Below, one piece after another: positions 1 through 11,383 of a stretch of 64,000 nt of DNA. A program made the position numbers and the translations under genes. Where the stretch lies: contig LNEM01000015.1 in the NCBI GenBank assembly GCA_001464955.1, positions 62,001-126,000 on the forward strand, given 5' to 3'. This DNA comes from Rhizobiales bacterium Ga0077537 (lineage in GTDB: Bacteria > Pseudomonadota > Alphaproteobacteria > Rhizobiales > Hyphomicrobiaceae). The notes under the pieces were generated by a model. That model was not told the origin of the DNA and searched no databases. It saw only the letters and a list, made by a program, of their open reading frames with translations. Numbering within the stretch: position 1 is the first letter of the stretch; each line of letters starts with the position of its first letter.

Positions 1-1
1 C

Positions 2-391
2 ATGCCGCTCGGCTATGGGCCCTACACGGGCAAGCTCGACGAGGTCGCAAAGGTCTGGCGCGCGAAGCTGCCCGAACTCGCCAGGTGCCCGAACGTCTCG
101 ATGAAGCTCGGCGGCATGATGATGCGGATCGCCGCCTACGACTACAATTGCATCCCAGCGCCCCCCTCTTCGGAGGAGCTGGCACGGCACTGGCGGCCCT
201 GGATCGAGCCGTGCATCGAGCACTTCGGGGCGAGCCGCTGCCACTTCGAGAGCAACTTCCCGGTCGACAAGATGGGGATCGGCTTCAAGGCGCTGTTCAA
301 TGCGTTCAAGCGCATGGCTTCCGGCTGCTCGGCCACGGAGAAAGCGGACCTCTTCGCCGGCACGGCGCGGCGAGTGTATCGGCTGGCTTGA
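2..391 (+). CDS. amidohydrolase family protein, C-terminal fragment
   Basis: The last 129 codons of a gene that enters from the left edge. The ATG at position 2 is probably internal, because the open frame runs to the window edge and a whole family member is 300 residues or more. The piece matches the C-terminal half of the amidohydrolase-2 (metal-dependent TIM-barrel hydrolase) family: a PNVSMKLGG strand, then the strongly conserved ESNFPVDK motif carrying a metal-site Asp, then a helical tail ending in a TARRVYRL stretch typical of family C-termini. The substrate cannot be told from this fragment. It ends 67 nt before trmFO. Confidence 0.8.
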   Translation: MPLGYGPYTGKLDEVAKVWRAKLPELARCPNVSMKLGGMMMRIAAYDYNCIPAPPSSEELARHWRPWIEPCIEHFGASRCHFESNFPVDKMGIGFKALFNAFKRMASGCSATEKADLFAGTARRVYRLA

Positions 392-458
392 CCCGACCGA
401 CACGGAGCCGGTGACCGGGGGAATGGCATTCGGGGGCGACATGGCCTAAATCACGGCC

Positions 459-1883
459 ATGACCGAACCAATCCACATCATCGGCGGCGGCCTCGCCGGC
501 TCGGAAGCGGCCTGGCAGATCGCGCGCCGCGGCCTGCCCGTGATCATCCATGAGATGCGCCCGGACGTGCGCACCGACGCCCACCAGACGGACGGCCTCG
601 CCGAACTCGTCTGCTCCAATTCGTTCCGCGCCGACGACTGGACGACGAACGCCGTCGGCCTCCTCCACGAGGAAATGCGCCGGTCCGGCTCCCTGATCAT
701 GGCTGCGGCAGACCGCCACAAGCTGCCGGCGGGCGGCGCCCTCGCCGTCGACCGCGACGGCTTCTCCGAGGCCGTGACCGCGGCGCTGACCGCCCATCCC
801 CTGGTCATGCTCGCGCGCGGCGAGGTCACCGGCATCCCACCCGAGAGCTGGGACAGCGTCGTCATCGCCACGGGCCCGCTGACGTCGCCGTCCCTGGCCG
901 ACGCCATCGGCCGTCTGACGGGCGAGCGGGAACTCGCGTTCTTCGACGCCATCGCGCCGATCGTCCATTACGAGTCGATCGATCTGGACGTCGCCTGGAA
1001 GCAGTCCCGCTACGACAAGCCCGGCCCCGGCGGCACCGGCGCCGACTACCTCAACTGCCCGATGACCCGGGACGAGTACGAGGCCTTCGTCGACGCGCTG
1101 CTCGCCGGCGACAAGACCGAGTTCAAGGAGTGGGAAGGCACGCCCTACTTCGACGGCTGCCTGCCCGTCGAGGTCATGGCCGAGCGCGGCCGCGAAACGC
1201 TCCGCTTCGGACCGATGAAGCCCGTCGGCCTCGCTGATCCGAGGACGGGCCAGCGCCCGTGGGCCGTGGTGCAGCTGCGCCAGGACAACGCCCTCGGCAC
1301 GCTGTGGAACATGGTCGGGTTCCAGACCAAGCTGCGCCACGGCGAGCAGAAGCGCGTCTTCCGCATGATCCCCGGCCTCGCCGACGCCGAGTTTGCCCGT
1401 CTCGGCGGCCTCCACCGCAACACGTTCCTGAACAGCCCCCGCCTGCTCGACGCGAGCCTGCGCCTGAAGGCCATGCCGCGCCTCCGCTTCGCCGGCCAGA
1501 TCACGGGTGTCGAAGGCTACGTCGAGAGCGCCGCGACCGGGCTGCTGGCCGGCCGCTTCGCCGCCGAGGAGCGGTTGGGGCGCGCCAGCGCCACCCCGCC
1601 GGCCGTCACCGCACTCGGCGCGCTGCTGGGCCACATCACCGGCGGTCACGTGGAGGTCCCCGAGTCGACCGGCAGCCCTCGCTCGTTCCAGCCGATGAAC
1701 GTCAACTTCGGCCTCTTCCCGCCGGTCCCCGTCCCCGATCGGGACGTCGACGGCCGCCGCATCAAGGGCAAGGACAAGTCCGCCCACAAGAAGCGTGCCA
1801 TGGGCGAGCGCGCCCTCGCCGCGCTGGCGACTTGGGGCGCCTGCGATACATCCGTTCTCGAACAACCGATGAGGGTTCCATGA
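459..1883 (+). CDS. trmFO: methylenetetrahydrofolate-tRNA-(uracil-5-)-methyltransferase TrmFO
   Basis: A folate- and FAD-dependent enzyme that makes ribothymidine at position 54 (T-loop) of tRNAs, using methylene-THF as carbon donor. The 474-residue length fits the family. The N-terminus has the FAD-binding Rossmann motif [11 protein letters not shown] (about residues 9-19). It is followed by the TrmFO hallmarks [21 protein letters not shown] and [10 protein letters not shown], and a C-terminal [13 protein letters not shown] block. Its TGA overlaps the ATG of the next gene (ATGA, 1880-1883), implying translational coupling to an oxidoreductase with no obvious functional link. Confidence 0.96.
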   Translation: MTEPIHIIGGGLAGSEAAWQIARRGLPVIIHEMRPDVRTDAHQTDGLAELVCSNSFRADDWTTNAVGLLHEEMRRSGSLIMAAADRHKLPAGGALAVDRDGFSEAVTAALTAHPLVMLARGEVTGIPPESWDSVVIATGPLTSPSLADAIGRLTGERELAFFDAIAPIVHYESIDLDVAWKQSRYDKPGPGGTGADYLNCPMTRDEYEAFVDALLAGDKTEFKEWEGTPYFDGCLPVEVMAERGRETLRFGPMKPVGLADPRTGQRPWAVVQLRQDNALGTLWNMVGFQTKLRHGEQKRVFRMIPGLADAEFARLGGLHRNTFLNSPRLLDASLRLKAMPRLRFAGQITGVEGYVESAATGLLAGRFAAEERLGRASATPPAVTALGALLGHITGGHVEVPESTGSPRSFQPMNVNFGLFPPVPVPDRDVDGRRIKGKDKSAHKKRAMGERALAALATWGACDTSVLEQPMRVP

Positions 1884-2884
1884 AAGCCTGGCAGATCGTC
1901 TCCGACGGCGGCATCGCCGCCCTGAGCCTGAACGAGGTGGCCGAGCGCCGTCCCGGTCCGGGCGAGATCGCCGTCCGCATGCACGCCAACTCGATCAACT
2001 ACCGCGACTACCTGACCATCACGGACCCTGTGTCGCGCCGCCTTCCCTACCCGCGCGTGCCGAATTCCGATGGTGCGGGTGAGGTGACGGCCCTTGGCGA
2101 CGGCGTCTCGGGCCTGAAGGTCGGCGACCGCGTGGCCTCGTGCTTCTTCCAGCGCTGGACCGACGGCCAGTGCTCGGCCGAGGCCATGGCGAGCGCCCTC
2201 GGCGGCCCCATCGAAGGCGTCCTGTCGGAGCAGGCGATCCTTCGCGCCGAGGGCGTGGTGCCTGTGCCAGCCCACCTCTCCTTGACCGAGGCCGCGACGC
2301 TGCCCTGCGCCGCACTCACCGCCTGGAACGCGATCGTCGAGACCGGCCGCACCAAGGCCGGCGACTGGGTGCTTCTCCTCGGCACCGGCGGCGTCTCCAC
2401 GTTCGCCTTGCAGTTCGCCCGCATGATGGGCGCCCGCACGATCGTCACGTCTTCGTCGGACGACAAGCTCGAGAAGGCGAAGGCACTCGGTGCCACCGTC
2501 ACCGTCAACTACCGCAAACACCCCGCCTGGGAGGATGCCGTCCTCGAGGCGACCGGCGGCCGGGGCGTCGATCTGGCCGTCGAGGTCACGGGCGCACTCA
2601 ATTTGCCCAAGACCATCAACGCCACGCGCATCGCCGGCACCATCGCCCTGATCGGCGCGATGCACGGTGGCGCCATAGATCCGGCGCAGTTCATGCGCCG
2701 TTCCATCCGTATCCAGGGCATCTATGTCGGCTCGCGACGGATGTTTCTGGACATGTGCCGCGCCATCGAAGCCCACAGCCTGAAGCCCGTGATCGATACG
2801 GCCTTCCGCTTCGCCGAGGCCCGCGAGGCCTTCCGGCACATGGAAAGCCAGTCCCATCTGGGCAAGATCGTCATCGAGATCTGA
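1880..2884 (+). CDS. zinc-independent medium-chain (quinone oxidoreductase-like) NAD(P)H dehydrogenase
   Basis: A 334-residue medium-chain dehydrogenase/reductase. The start is the ATG overlapping the trmFO stop; the open frame extends further upstream only inside trmFO. The GroES-like N-domain has NSINYRDYL and GAGEV motifs, and the Rossmann domain has a glycine-rich [13 protein letters not shown] loop (about residues 170-182). The catalytic-zinc Cys/His/Glu set and structural-zinc Cys cluster are not evident, so a quinone-oxidoreductase-like NADPH enzyme is more likely than a classical zinc alcohol dehydrogenase. The substrate is unknown. Confidence 0.88.
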   Translation: MKAWQIVSDGGIAALSLNEVAERRPGPGEIAVRMHANSINYRDYLTITDPVSRRLPYPRVPNSDGAGEVTALGDGVSGLKVGDRVASCFFQRWTDGQCSAEAMASALGGPIEGVLSEQAILRAEGVVPVPAHLSLTEAATLPCAALTAWNAIVETGRTKAGDWVLLLGTGGVSTFALQFARMMGARTIVTSSSDDKLEKAKALGATVTVNYRKHPAWEDAVLEATGGRGVDLAVEVTGALNLPKTINATRIAGTIALIGAMHGGAIDPAQFMRRSIRIQGIYVGSRRMFLDMCRAIEAHSLKPVIDTAFRFAEAREAFRHMESQSHLGKIVIEI

Positions 2885-2904
2885 GGATCTTGCCGAAGAA
2901 GAAC

Positions 2905-2929
2905 CCGGATGCCCGCCAGCGGCATCCGG
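2905..2929 (+). other. 9-bp perfect stem-loop between the MDR gene and sufE
   Basis: CCGGATGCC (2905-2913) is perfectly complementary to GGCATCCGG (2921-2929) around a 7-nt loop. It sits in the 64-nt gap between two co-directional genes. No T-run follows on the plus strand, so it may be an mRNA processing or stabilising hairpin rather than a full intrinsic terminator. Confidence 0.4.
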
Positions 2930-2948
2930 CCTCGCGCCGAGGAACGCC

Positions 2949-3380
2949 ATGACGAGTGCCATCGACGCCATCCGGTCCGACTTCGAACTCCTCGACGACT
3001 GGGAGGACCGCTATCGCTATCTGATCGAACTCGGCAAGGCCCTCGCGCCCTACGATGAGGCCGAGCGCACGGAGGCCAACAAGGTGCGCGGCTGCGCCAG
3101 CCAGGTGTGGCTCTCCTCGCGCGTCGACCCGCAGCCCGACGGCCCGCATCTCGCCTTGTCCGGCGACAGTGACGCCCACATCGTGAAAGGCCTGATCGCG
3201 GTTCTGTTGGCTCTCTACGCCGGCCAGCGCGCCGACGCGATCCTCTCGCTCGACGCCCACCGTGTCTTCGCCGAACTCGGCCTCGCCGAGCATCTGACGC
3301 CCCAGCGCTCGAACGGCTTTGCCGCCATGGTGACCCGCATCCGTCACGATGCGGAGCAGGCCGCGGCTCAGTCGGGCTGA
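2949..3380 (+). CDS. sufE: SufE family cysteine desulfuration protein
   Basis: SufE accepts persulfide sulfur from the cysteine desulfurase SufS and passes it on for Fe-S cluster assembly. The 143-residue protein has the whole fold. The acceptor cysteine is Cys49 in the conserved VRGCASQVW motif, preceded by the typical DDWEDRYRYLIELGK helix. No sufBCDS genes are in the window, so this is a stand-alone sufE, as is common in alphaproteobacteria. Its 3' end overlaps the convergent DUF6456 gene by 13 nt. Confidence 0.93.
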   Translation: MTSAIDAIRSDFELLDDWEDRYRYLIELGKALAPYDEAERTEANKVRGCASQVWLSSRVDPQPDGPHLALSGDSDAHIVKGLIAVLLALYAGQRADAILSLDAHRVFAELGLAEHLTPQRSNGFAAMVTRIRHDAEQAAAQSG

Positions 3381-4183
3381 TCCGGCCCCTCGCCGCCGGC
3401 CCGCGACAGCGGCGGCCGATATCCCGGCGCGCCCCAGTGCCGGAGGCGGCGCGCGATCATTCGTTCCACATCCGGCCGTTCCTCGAGACCATAGTGGAGC
3501 GCCAGCGCGGTCAGCGCCCGCTGCAGGAGAAGACGCGCCGAGCGACGCGGCCAACCCTCCCGCTGCGAGATGTCGTCGAGCCCGCGCAGATGGCAGCAGA
3601 CGTCGATCAGAAGGCCGCAATGCTCCGGCCCCACCGCCATCAACGCCCGGTTGAACCGCTCCCGTGCCGCGACCGCACCGTCGGTGATGTCCCGTTGCGG
3701 ATTGCCGCGCCCCCCCCTCGCCCCCTCGCCCGGGGTCGCCGACCACGACATCGTGACACGCGGTGAAAGCTCTCCCCGTGTGAAATCGGCCCTGAGCCGC
3801 TCCCCGGCCGCAAGTTGGGCATCGGAGATGAGGCGCTGCCCTTGCCCGTCACGCCGGGCGTGGAGCCAGACGAGCGGGCTTTCCGATGGATTGATGGCAG
3901 GCCGGAGTGGCCCAGGCTCCCGGCCCTGAACTGCCGACGGCGCAGCCCGCGACCGAGCCTCGGTCCGCATGGCGAGCAACCGGCGCAGCGCGGTTCGCCC
4001 TTTTCCCGTAAGGCGCAACGCCTCACCACCCTCCTCACGGACGACGAGCCCTTGCGCCATCACCGCCATGAGAGCCGGATCATCTGTCGGCAGGGGGCGA
4101 CCCGCCGCGACATCTCGCAGCACGGCCGGCAGTTCGGTTCGCAGGCGCGGGCTATGCCGACCGCCAGACTTCGCCGTCGTCAT
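3368..4183 (-). CDS. DUF6456 domain-containing protein
   Basis: A 271-residue protein matching the alphaproteobacterial DUF6456 type. The N-terminus (about 1-75) looks like a winged-helix-like region (RLTGKGRTALRRLL). A low-complexity linker follows, then the conserved core (about 105-255): NPSESPLVWLHARRD, ISDAQLAAGERLRADF, RFNRALMAVGPEHCGLLIDVCCHLRGL and LLLQRALTALALHYGL. These resemble phage-like or small-protein HTH regulators that bind DNA, but the function is not established. Its ATG overlaps the stop of the upstream DnaA-like gene (ATGA at 4180-4183), so the two are co-translated. Confidence 0.82.
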   Translation of the reverse strand: MTTAKSGGRHSPRLRTELPAVLRDVAAGRPLPTDDPALMAVMAQGLVVREEGGEALRLTGKGRTALRRLLAMRTEARSRAAPSAVQGREPGPLRPAINPSESPLVWLHARRDGQGQRLISDAQLAAGERLRADFTRGELSPRVTMSWSATPGEGARGGRGNPQRDITDGAVAARERFNRALMAVGPEHCGLLIDVCCHLRGLDDISQREGWPRRSARLLLQRALTALALHYGLEERPDVERMIARRLRHWGAPGYRPPLSRAGGEGPDQPD

Positions 4184-4581
4184 AGCTCACCTACCCCCGC
4201 GATGCCCGAGACCCGCGCCAATCGCCCGACGATCTCCTCGAGATTGGAAAGCGTTCGATCGAACACCGGATCGTCACGCCGATCTTCGACCAGCGCACAG
4301 GCATGGCGGACGGTCGTGCGGTCCCGGTTGAAGATGCGCCCGACGTCGGCATGCGGAATGCCGAACACGCAATGCGCGAGATACATGGCGACCTGTCTCG
4401 CCAGTGCCACGTGAGCCTGCCCGCGCGAGCTGCCCTGGATCAGCGTGACGTCGATGCCGTAGACCACCGCGACCGAGGTATCGATCGTCGCTTTGAGCCT
4501 GCCAAGAGCTGCGTCCGGAACGTGGGATTGTGATGCAACAAGCTGGAATGAGCAGCGCGATGTCTCAAACTGAATTCCCAT
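4180..4581 (-). CDS. helix-turn-helix protein with DnaA domain IV-like DNA-binding fold
   Basis: A 133-residue protein. The start at 4581 was chosen over 4608 because a GAGG sequence lies about 8 nt upstream of it. The C-terminal half (about 60-125) carries the DnaA domain IV signature: an ARQVAMYLAHCVFGIPHADVG helix pair, then NRDRTTVRHAC, the counterpart of the DnaA-box-reading loop. The AAA+ ATPase domain of DnaA is absent, so this is a binding module and not an initiator. Stand-alone proteins of this type occur widely in Hyphomicrobiales. A regulatory or replication-timing role is only inference. It is coupled to the DUF6456 gene. Confidence 0.85.
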   Translation of the reverse strand: MGIQFETSRCSFQLVASQSHVPDAALGRLKATIDTSVAVVYGIDVTLIQGSSRGQAHVALARQVAMYLAHCVFGIPHADVGRIFNRDRTTVRHACALVEDRRDDPVFDRTLSNLEEIVGRLARVSGIAGVGEL

Positions 4582-5467
4582 CGTATCGCCTCGGCTTGTG
4601 GGCGTCATTCGGTGCCGAAACGGGTCTGACAGACCTGAGTTTCGGGCCGCCTAGGACAGAATGCCTAGTGGCTTTCCGAATTTAGTGCCGGGGGCGAGAG
4701 CGAGGATTAGTTCACCAGCGAATTCCGGACCGCTGGTTAATTCCGCGGTCGGAGCGATTGGCGTGGAGAGTGGCGCGTGGTGCGAGGATGCCTGCTACCG
4801 GAGGACGCCGCCGGGGCTGCGTCGGGGAGGGAGGTGTGGCGGTGCAGCGCCAGACGACATCCCCCGGTAGATGGTACGGCCGGATCGCGGACGCGAATGC
4901 CCGCGGCCAGCCGAAAGGGTACCGGGACGGCGGCGGTGCGGGGTTCCGCCACCATCCCGGGCGGACCGTTCATGCCAGGGGGCACCTGACACGATCAGTC
5001 CGTTTGGCAGGACCTCTTGACGTGCGTCGCCGACGAGGCGCCATCACGAGCGATCCGTAAAATCCTCCGATGCATCGCCGCAGGCGTACGCCCGAGGCTG
5101 ACGAGTTCGGTCGAGTTGTGTGTAACCCCCAGTTCGTCCGAGCCGAATGCCCCCCCGGGCCCGCTGCTCGTATCGACGTCCGATGCGATGATAATTGAAC
5201 CGGATCGCGACAAAAAAGAGACAGCGCAAAGGCAATTTGATGTTCCAAAGATCAACTGCTATGTCGACTTGGAAATAATCGAAAGTAGTATAAGGGGTGC
5301 CAAAAGATGTAGGCCGATCTCTTAAATAGAGACGCCTCTGATTTTTTCAACAGCTCAGTATTCGCCCCATCGTTCCGTGGTGGCCGTGAACGGGCTCTTG
5401 CGCCCACCTCGCGAATTGGCCACGGTGCCGCCGCGCTGCGAACGAAGGAAAGGCAAGCGGACCGGTG
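4582..5467. other. 886-bp gap without a supportable gene
   Basis: Short overlapping frames (up to 102 codons) occur on both strands, but none has recognisable motifs, a clear ribosome binding site or credible composition. The segment 5190-5350 is noticeably more AT-rich than its surroundings and contains a TCTC-N7-GAGA dyad near 5316-5330 followed by a TTTTTTC run at about 5342. It may hold the promoters of the divergent DnaA-like and ycjX genes, or decayed DNA. Confidence 0.4.
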
Positions 5468-6922
5468 ATGGACTTCAGTCGGACTGCCCTGTCGCGGGTC
5501 CTCGGGCCGGGAAACGTCCTGAGCGGCTTGACCACGCCCGCCCTTCGCATCGGCGTCACGGGCCTCGCGCGGGCCGGCAAAACGGTCTTCATCACCGCTC
5601 TGGTTCGCAATCTCGTCAATCCGACGCGCCTGCCGTTCTTCGCCGCCGCCGCCGAGCAACGCGTCCTTCGCGCCTATCTCGAACCTCAGCCCGACGACGA
5701 CGTGCCGCGCTTCGCCTACGAGGACCATCTGGCGGCACTCGCCGCCGATCCCCCCGATTGGCCCCAGAGCACGCGGCGCATCTCGGAACTTCGCGTCACG
5801 CTCGAATACGCGACCGATCACGTTCTCTGGCGCCAGTTCGGCTCCCGGCGCCTCCACCTCGACATCGTCGACTATCCCGGCGAGTGGCTGATCGACCTGC
5901 CGTTGCTCGAGCAGTCGTACCCCGACTGGTCCCGCGCCGCGCTTGAGGCAGCGCGTCAACCCGAACGGCGGGCGTCATCCGCACCCTTCCTCGAGCATCA
6001 CGCGCTCCTGCGCCACGACGAGCCGCAGGACGAGCAGAAGGCCTTGCATGGCGCAGAACTCTTCCGGCGCTATCTGCTGGCGGAGCGCGCGGCCGGGACC
6101 TTCGAGCCGACCCTCGGGCCGGGCCGCTTCCTCATGGCCGGGGAACTCGAAGGGTCACCGCTGTTGACCTTCCTCCCGCTCGATCTGCCGGCCGACGTCG
6201 CCCCGCGCCGCGGCACGCTGCACGACATGATGCACCGCCGCTACGAGGCCTATCGTCAGCGGGTGGTGAAGCCGTTCTTTCGCAATCACTTCGCCCGCCT
6301 CGATCGCCAGATCGTGCTCGTCGACGCCCTCTCGGCCATCGATCGCGGGCCGCACGCGCTTGCGGATCTCGAGCAGACCCTGGTCTCGGTGCTCGGCGCC
6401 TTCCGGACCGGCAACAACGGCTTGCTGGCGGCCTTCCTGCCGCGCCGCATCGACCGCATCCTGCTCGCGGCCACCAAGGCAGACCACGTGCCACGCTCGA
6501 GCCATGACCGTCTCGAGACGATCCTCGCCGCCCTCACGGCGCGCGCCAGCGCCATGGCCCGCTTCAGCGGCGCAGAGGTGAAGGCCATGGCCATCGCGGC
6601 GCTTCGCGCGACCCAGGAGGCGGAACTGAAACGCGATGCGAGCGAGCCGGCGCTGATCGGCGTGCCGTTGCCGGGTGAGCGGCTTGGCAACCAGGTGTTC
6701 GACGGCCGACGCAAGGCGGCGCTCTATCCTGGTGACCTGCCCGCAACCCTCGCGGAGGCGATGCAGAAGCCAACCGAGCCGACGAGCCAGAAGGACGTTT
6801 CGCTGGTCCGCTTTCGGCCGTCTCGCGTTCCGCCGGACGCGCCCGACGGCAGCGTCGCTCCGTGGCCTCATATCCGCCTCGACCGCGCGATCGAGTATCT
6901 CATCGGGGATCGCCTCCAATGA
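5468..6922 (+). CDS. ycjX: YcjX family predicted P-loop ATPase (DUF463)
   Basis: A 484-residue GTPase-like P-loop protein of the YcjX/DUF463 family. The nucleotide-binding motif GLARAGKT lies at about residues 32-39 and the DIVDYPGEWLIDLPLL segment forms the switch/Walker B region. A GTG three bases upstream (5465) is an alternative start. The cellular role is poorly known; in enterobacteria ycjX sits in the phage-shock-protein neighbourhood next to ycjF. Here too it overlaps (ATGA, 6919-6922) a YcjF-like gene, preserving that partnership. Confidence 0.92.
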   Translation: MDFSRTALSRVLGPGNVLSGLTTPALRIGVTGLARAGKTVFITALVRNLVNPTRLPFFAAAAEQRVLRAYLEPQPDDDVPRFAYEDHLAALAADPPDWPQSTRRISELRVTLEYATDHVLWRQFGSRRLHLDIVDYPGEWLIDLPLLEQSYPDWSRAALEAARQPERRASSAPFLEHHALLRHDEPQDEQKALHGAELFRRYLLAERAAGTFEPTLGPGRFLMAGELEGSPLLTFLPLDLPADVAPRRGTLHDMMHRRYEAYRQRVVKPFFRNHFARLDRQIVLVDALSAIDRGPHALADLEQTLVSVLGAFRTGNNGLLAAFLPRRIDRILLAATKADHVPRSSHDRLETILAALTARASAMARFSGAEVKAMAIAALRATQEAELKRDASEPALIGVPLPGERLGNQVFDGRRKAALYPGDLPATLAEAMQKPTEPTSQKDVSLVRFRPSRVPPDAPDGSVAPWPHIRLDRAIEYLIGDRLQ

Positions 6923-7974
6923 CCACGGACCGGCCGCGCCGCAAACCCGAGATCATCGACCTCGACGACCCCGCGCTCGTCGTGCCGCCTGAGCCCGAGT
7001 CCATCGCGACATCCGTCGCGCCGGACCCTGGCGCACCGGTCGCCGGCGAGGCGGTCGGCAGGCCCCCGACGAATCTCACGAGGCGCGCGGGCTGGGGTAC
7101 CGTGCTCGTCGCCGCTCTGGGCGCTCTGACGAGCCTCGCGCTCAGCCTCTCGTTCGCGCGCTTCGTCTCCGCCGCACTCGAGCGCCAGGACTGGATCGGA
7201 TGGACGGCGACCGGCCTCCTTGGCATCGCGCTCTTCGCGACGGTGGTCATCGTCGGCCGCGAGCTGGTCGGCCTGGTGAGCCTCCGCCGTCTCGGCCGGA
7301 CGCGCCGCGATATCGATGCAGCGCTGGCGCGACGGGATATCGCCGCCGAGCGACGCGCGGTCGAGGAGGCGGTGGCGCGCTTCGCCGACCGCCCGGAGCT
7401 GACATGGCACGTCGCACGCCTGAGGGAGCACACGTCTGCCGCCGTCGATCCCGGCGATTATGCCCGCCTCGCCGACCGCGACCTGATGCCGGCCCTCGAT
7501 GCCAGCGCCCGCCGTCTGGTGGCGTCGTCCGCCCGCCGCGTCAGCGTCGTGACCGCACTGTCGCCGACGGCGTTACTGACCGTCGGCTGGATCCTGGCCG
7601 AGAACCTCCGTTTACTGCGCGCCCTGGCCCAGCTCTATGGCGGCCGCCCGGGTTTCCTCGGCACCACTCGTCTCGCGCGCATGGTGTTCACACACATCGT
7701 GGCCAGCGGAGGCATCGCGTTGACCGAGGACCTGCTCGGCCAGTTCCTCGGCCAGGATCTCATTCGCCGACTGTCGCGACGTCTCGGCGAGAGCCTCTTC
7801 AATGCCGCGCTGACGGCGCGCGTCGGTGCCGCCGCCATCGAGGTGATCCGCCCTCTGCCCTACCTCGAGGCCCCGCGCATACGTGCGCGCGATTTCATCA
7901 CCGAGATTGCGCGCTGGTCGCGCGAGCAGGCCGCCCGCCCCGCCGCCGGCGAACCTCGCAACGGCAAGCCCTGA
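6919..7974 (+). CDS. YcjF-like TIGR01620 family inner-membrane protein (DUF697)
   Basis: A 351-residue protein whose start overlaps the ycjX stop. A hydrophilic, proline-rich N-terminus with RPRRKPEIIDLDDPA is typical of the TIGR01620/YcjF family. Two membrane segments follow (about residues 58-85 and 95-115), then a helical cytoplasmic part and the DUF697 domain, including ALSPTALLTVGWILAENLRLLRALAQLYGGRPG. It is a probable membrane partner of YcjX. The function is unknown; a link to envelope stress is inferred only from the enterobacterial context. Confidence 0.88.
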   Translation: MTTDRPRRKPEIIDLDDPALVVPPEPESIATSVAPDPGAPVAGEAVGRPPTNLTRRAGWGTVLVAALGALTSLALSLSFARFVSAALERQDWIGWTATGLLGIALFATVVIVGRELVGLVSLRRLGRTRRDIDAALARRDIAAERRAVEEAVARFADRPELTWHVARLREHTSAAVDPGDYARLADRDLMPALDASARRLVASSARRVSVVTALSPTALLTVGWILAENLRLLRALAQLYGGRPGFLGTTRLARMVFTHIVASGGIALTEDLLGQFLGQDLIRRLSRRLGESLFNAALTARVGAAAIEVIRPLPYLEAPRIRARDFITEIARWSREQAARPAAGEPRNGKP

Positions 7975-8002
7975 AGAACGCGCTGCCGGCCGCGCCCGAA
8001 GA

Positions 8003-8031
8003 CAAAACGGCGCCCCGATGAAAGGGCGCCG
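8003..8031 (-). terminator. intrinsic terminator of the HU gene
   Basis: A perfect 8-bp stem CGGCGCCC/GGGCGCCG (8008-8015 with 8024-8031) around an 8-nt loop. On the minus strand it is followed directly by TTTTG, 62 nt past the HU stop codon. Confidence 0.8.
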
Positions 8032-8092
8032 CTTCGATCATGTGCTCGAGCGGGCCCCGCGCCGACCTCGGCGCATCGGCCCCTCGCCATGC

Positions 8093-8365
8093 TCAGTTGA
8101 GCAGTTCTTTCAGCTTCTTGGCCGGCGAGAACTTCGGCACGTTGGAAGCCGGAATCTTGATCGGGGCCTTGGTCAGCGGATTGATGCCCTCGCGCGCCTT
8201 GCGCTTGGTGACCTTGAAGGTGCCGAAATCCGGGATCCGCACGTCGTTGCCGTCCTTCATGGACTTGGCGATGCTCTCCATGACGGCCTCGACCGCCGCC
8301 TTCGCCTTGTCCTTCGTCAGATCGCACTTCTCGGCGACTGCATCGATCAGGTCCTGCTTGCTCAT
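8093..8365 (-). CDS. hup: HU family DNA-binding protein
   Basis: A 90-residue histone-like protein that bends and compacts DNA. It has the full HU fold: N-terminal helices (MSKQDLIDAVAEKCDL), the conserved core IPDFGTFKVTKRKAREGINPLT, and the arm with a proline that intercalates into the minor groove (INPLTKAPIKIPASNVPKF). Length and sequence are typical of alphaproteobacterial HU. It lies downstream of lon on the same strand, an arrangement common in proteobacteria, but it has its own terminator and a 200-bp upstream region. Confidence 0.97.
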   Translation of the reverse strand: MSKQDLIDAVAEKCDLTKDKAKAAVEAVMESIAKSMKDGNDVRIPDFGTFKVTKRKAREGINPLTKAPIKIPASNVPKFSPAKKLKELLN

Positions 8366-8572
8366 TGTGTCAATTCCTCTGAAGCCATCTTCTCAGATGC
8401 GATGAGTGGACTGGCCCCGAAACCGGAGGCCTGGATCATGGTGCGCGCCTCGATCGGCAGCGTCCGGCTACCAACGCTCATTGCATGGCGAGGTCAAGAA
8501 AAAATGGCCGCAAACCCGCATGAAAGCAGGGGTTTCATGTCTCGGAACGGGCAGATAACGCATAGGTCTGAT

Positions 8573-8614
8573 CAAAAACGTCGCCCCGGCGACCGATCTC
8601 GGTTGCCGGGGCGA
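8573..8614 (-). terminator. intrinsic terminator of lon
   Basis: A GC-rich hairpin pairing TCGCCCCGGC (8581-8590) with GCCGGGGCGA (8605-8614). It is followed on the minus strand by CGTTTTTGAT and lies about 36 nt beyond the lon stop codon. Confidence 0.8.
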
Positions 8615-8649
8615 GATTCAACTCAGGATGGGCATTAACAGCCCGATCG

Positions 8650-11073
<2,424 letters not shown>

Positions 11074-11383
11074 CGTCTTGCCATCCGTTCCAACAAATCC
11101 GCCATCTCGCAGCGCTCCCCGTCACTGACAGGTTCAGCCGGACCACATCCGGCCGACGCGCCACGTCTATGCTGTTCGCGCCTCCCCTGGGCTTCTTCGA
11201 CCCTCTCGCCGTGCAACCGCTTGTCGTCCGAGGTTTCGGTCTTCTGCACCGTCCGCGAATGAGCGGCCCCCTTAGGTAAGCCGCCCCAGATCGACTTCAA
11301 GGCCTCCACTGAGGCATTGCGATGGCTGCCGTCGGCGCGCTGCCGGAATTGATCGGACAGCGCACCGATGACCCGTCGACATG
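11074..11383. other. 310-bp gap between clpX and lon
   Basis: No gene supported. It probably carries the clpX 3' end signals and the lon promoter. I could not identify a convincing -35/-10 pair or heat-shock promoter by eye. Confidence 0.4.

Noticed and set aside
306-1865. Long minus-strand open frame (519 codons) opposite trmFO
   Set aside because: A high-GC shadow frame with low-complexity Ala/Gly/Arg composition, no motifs, and full overlap with a well-supported gene.
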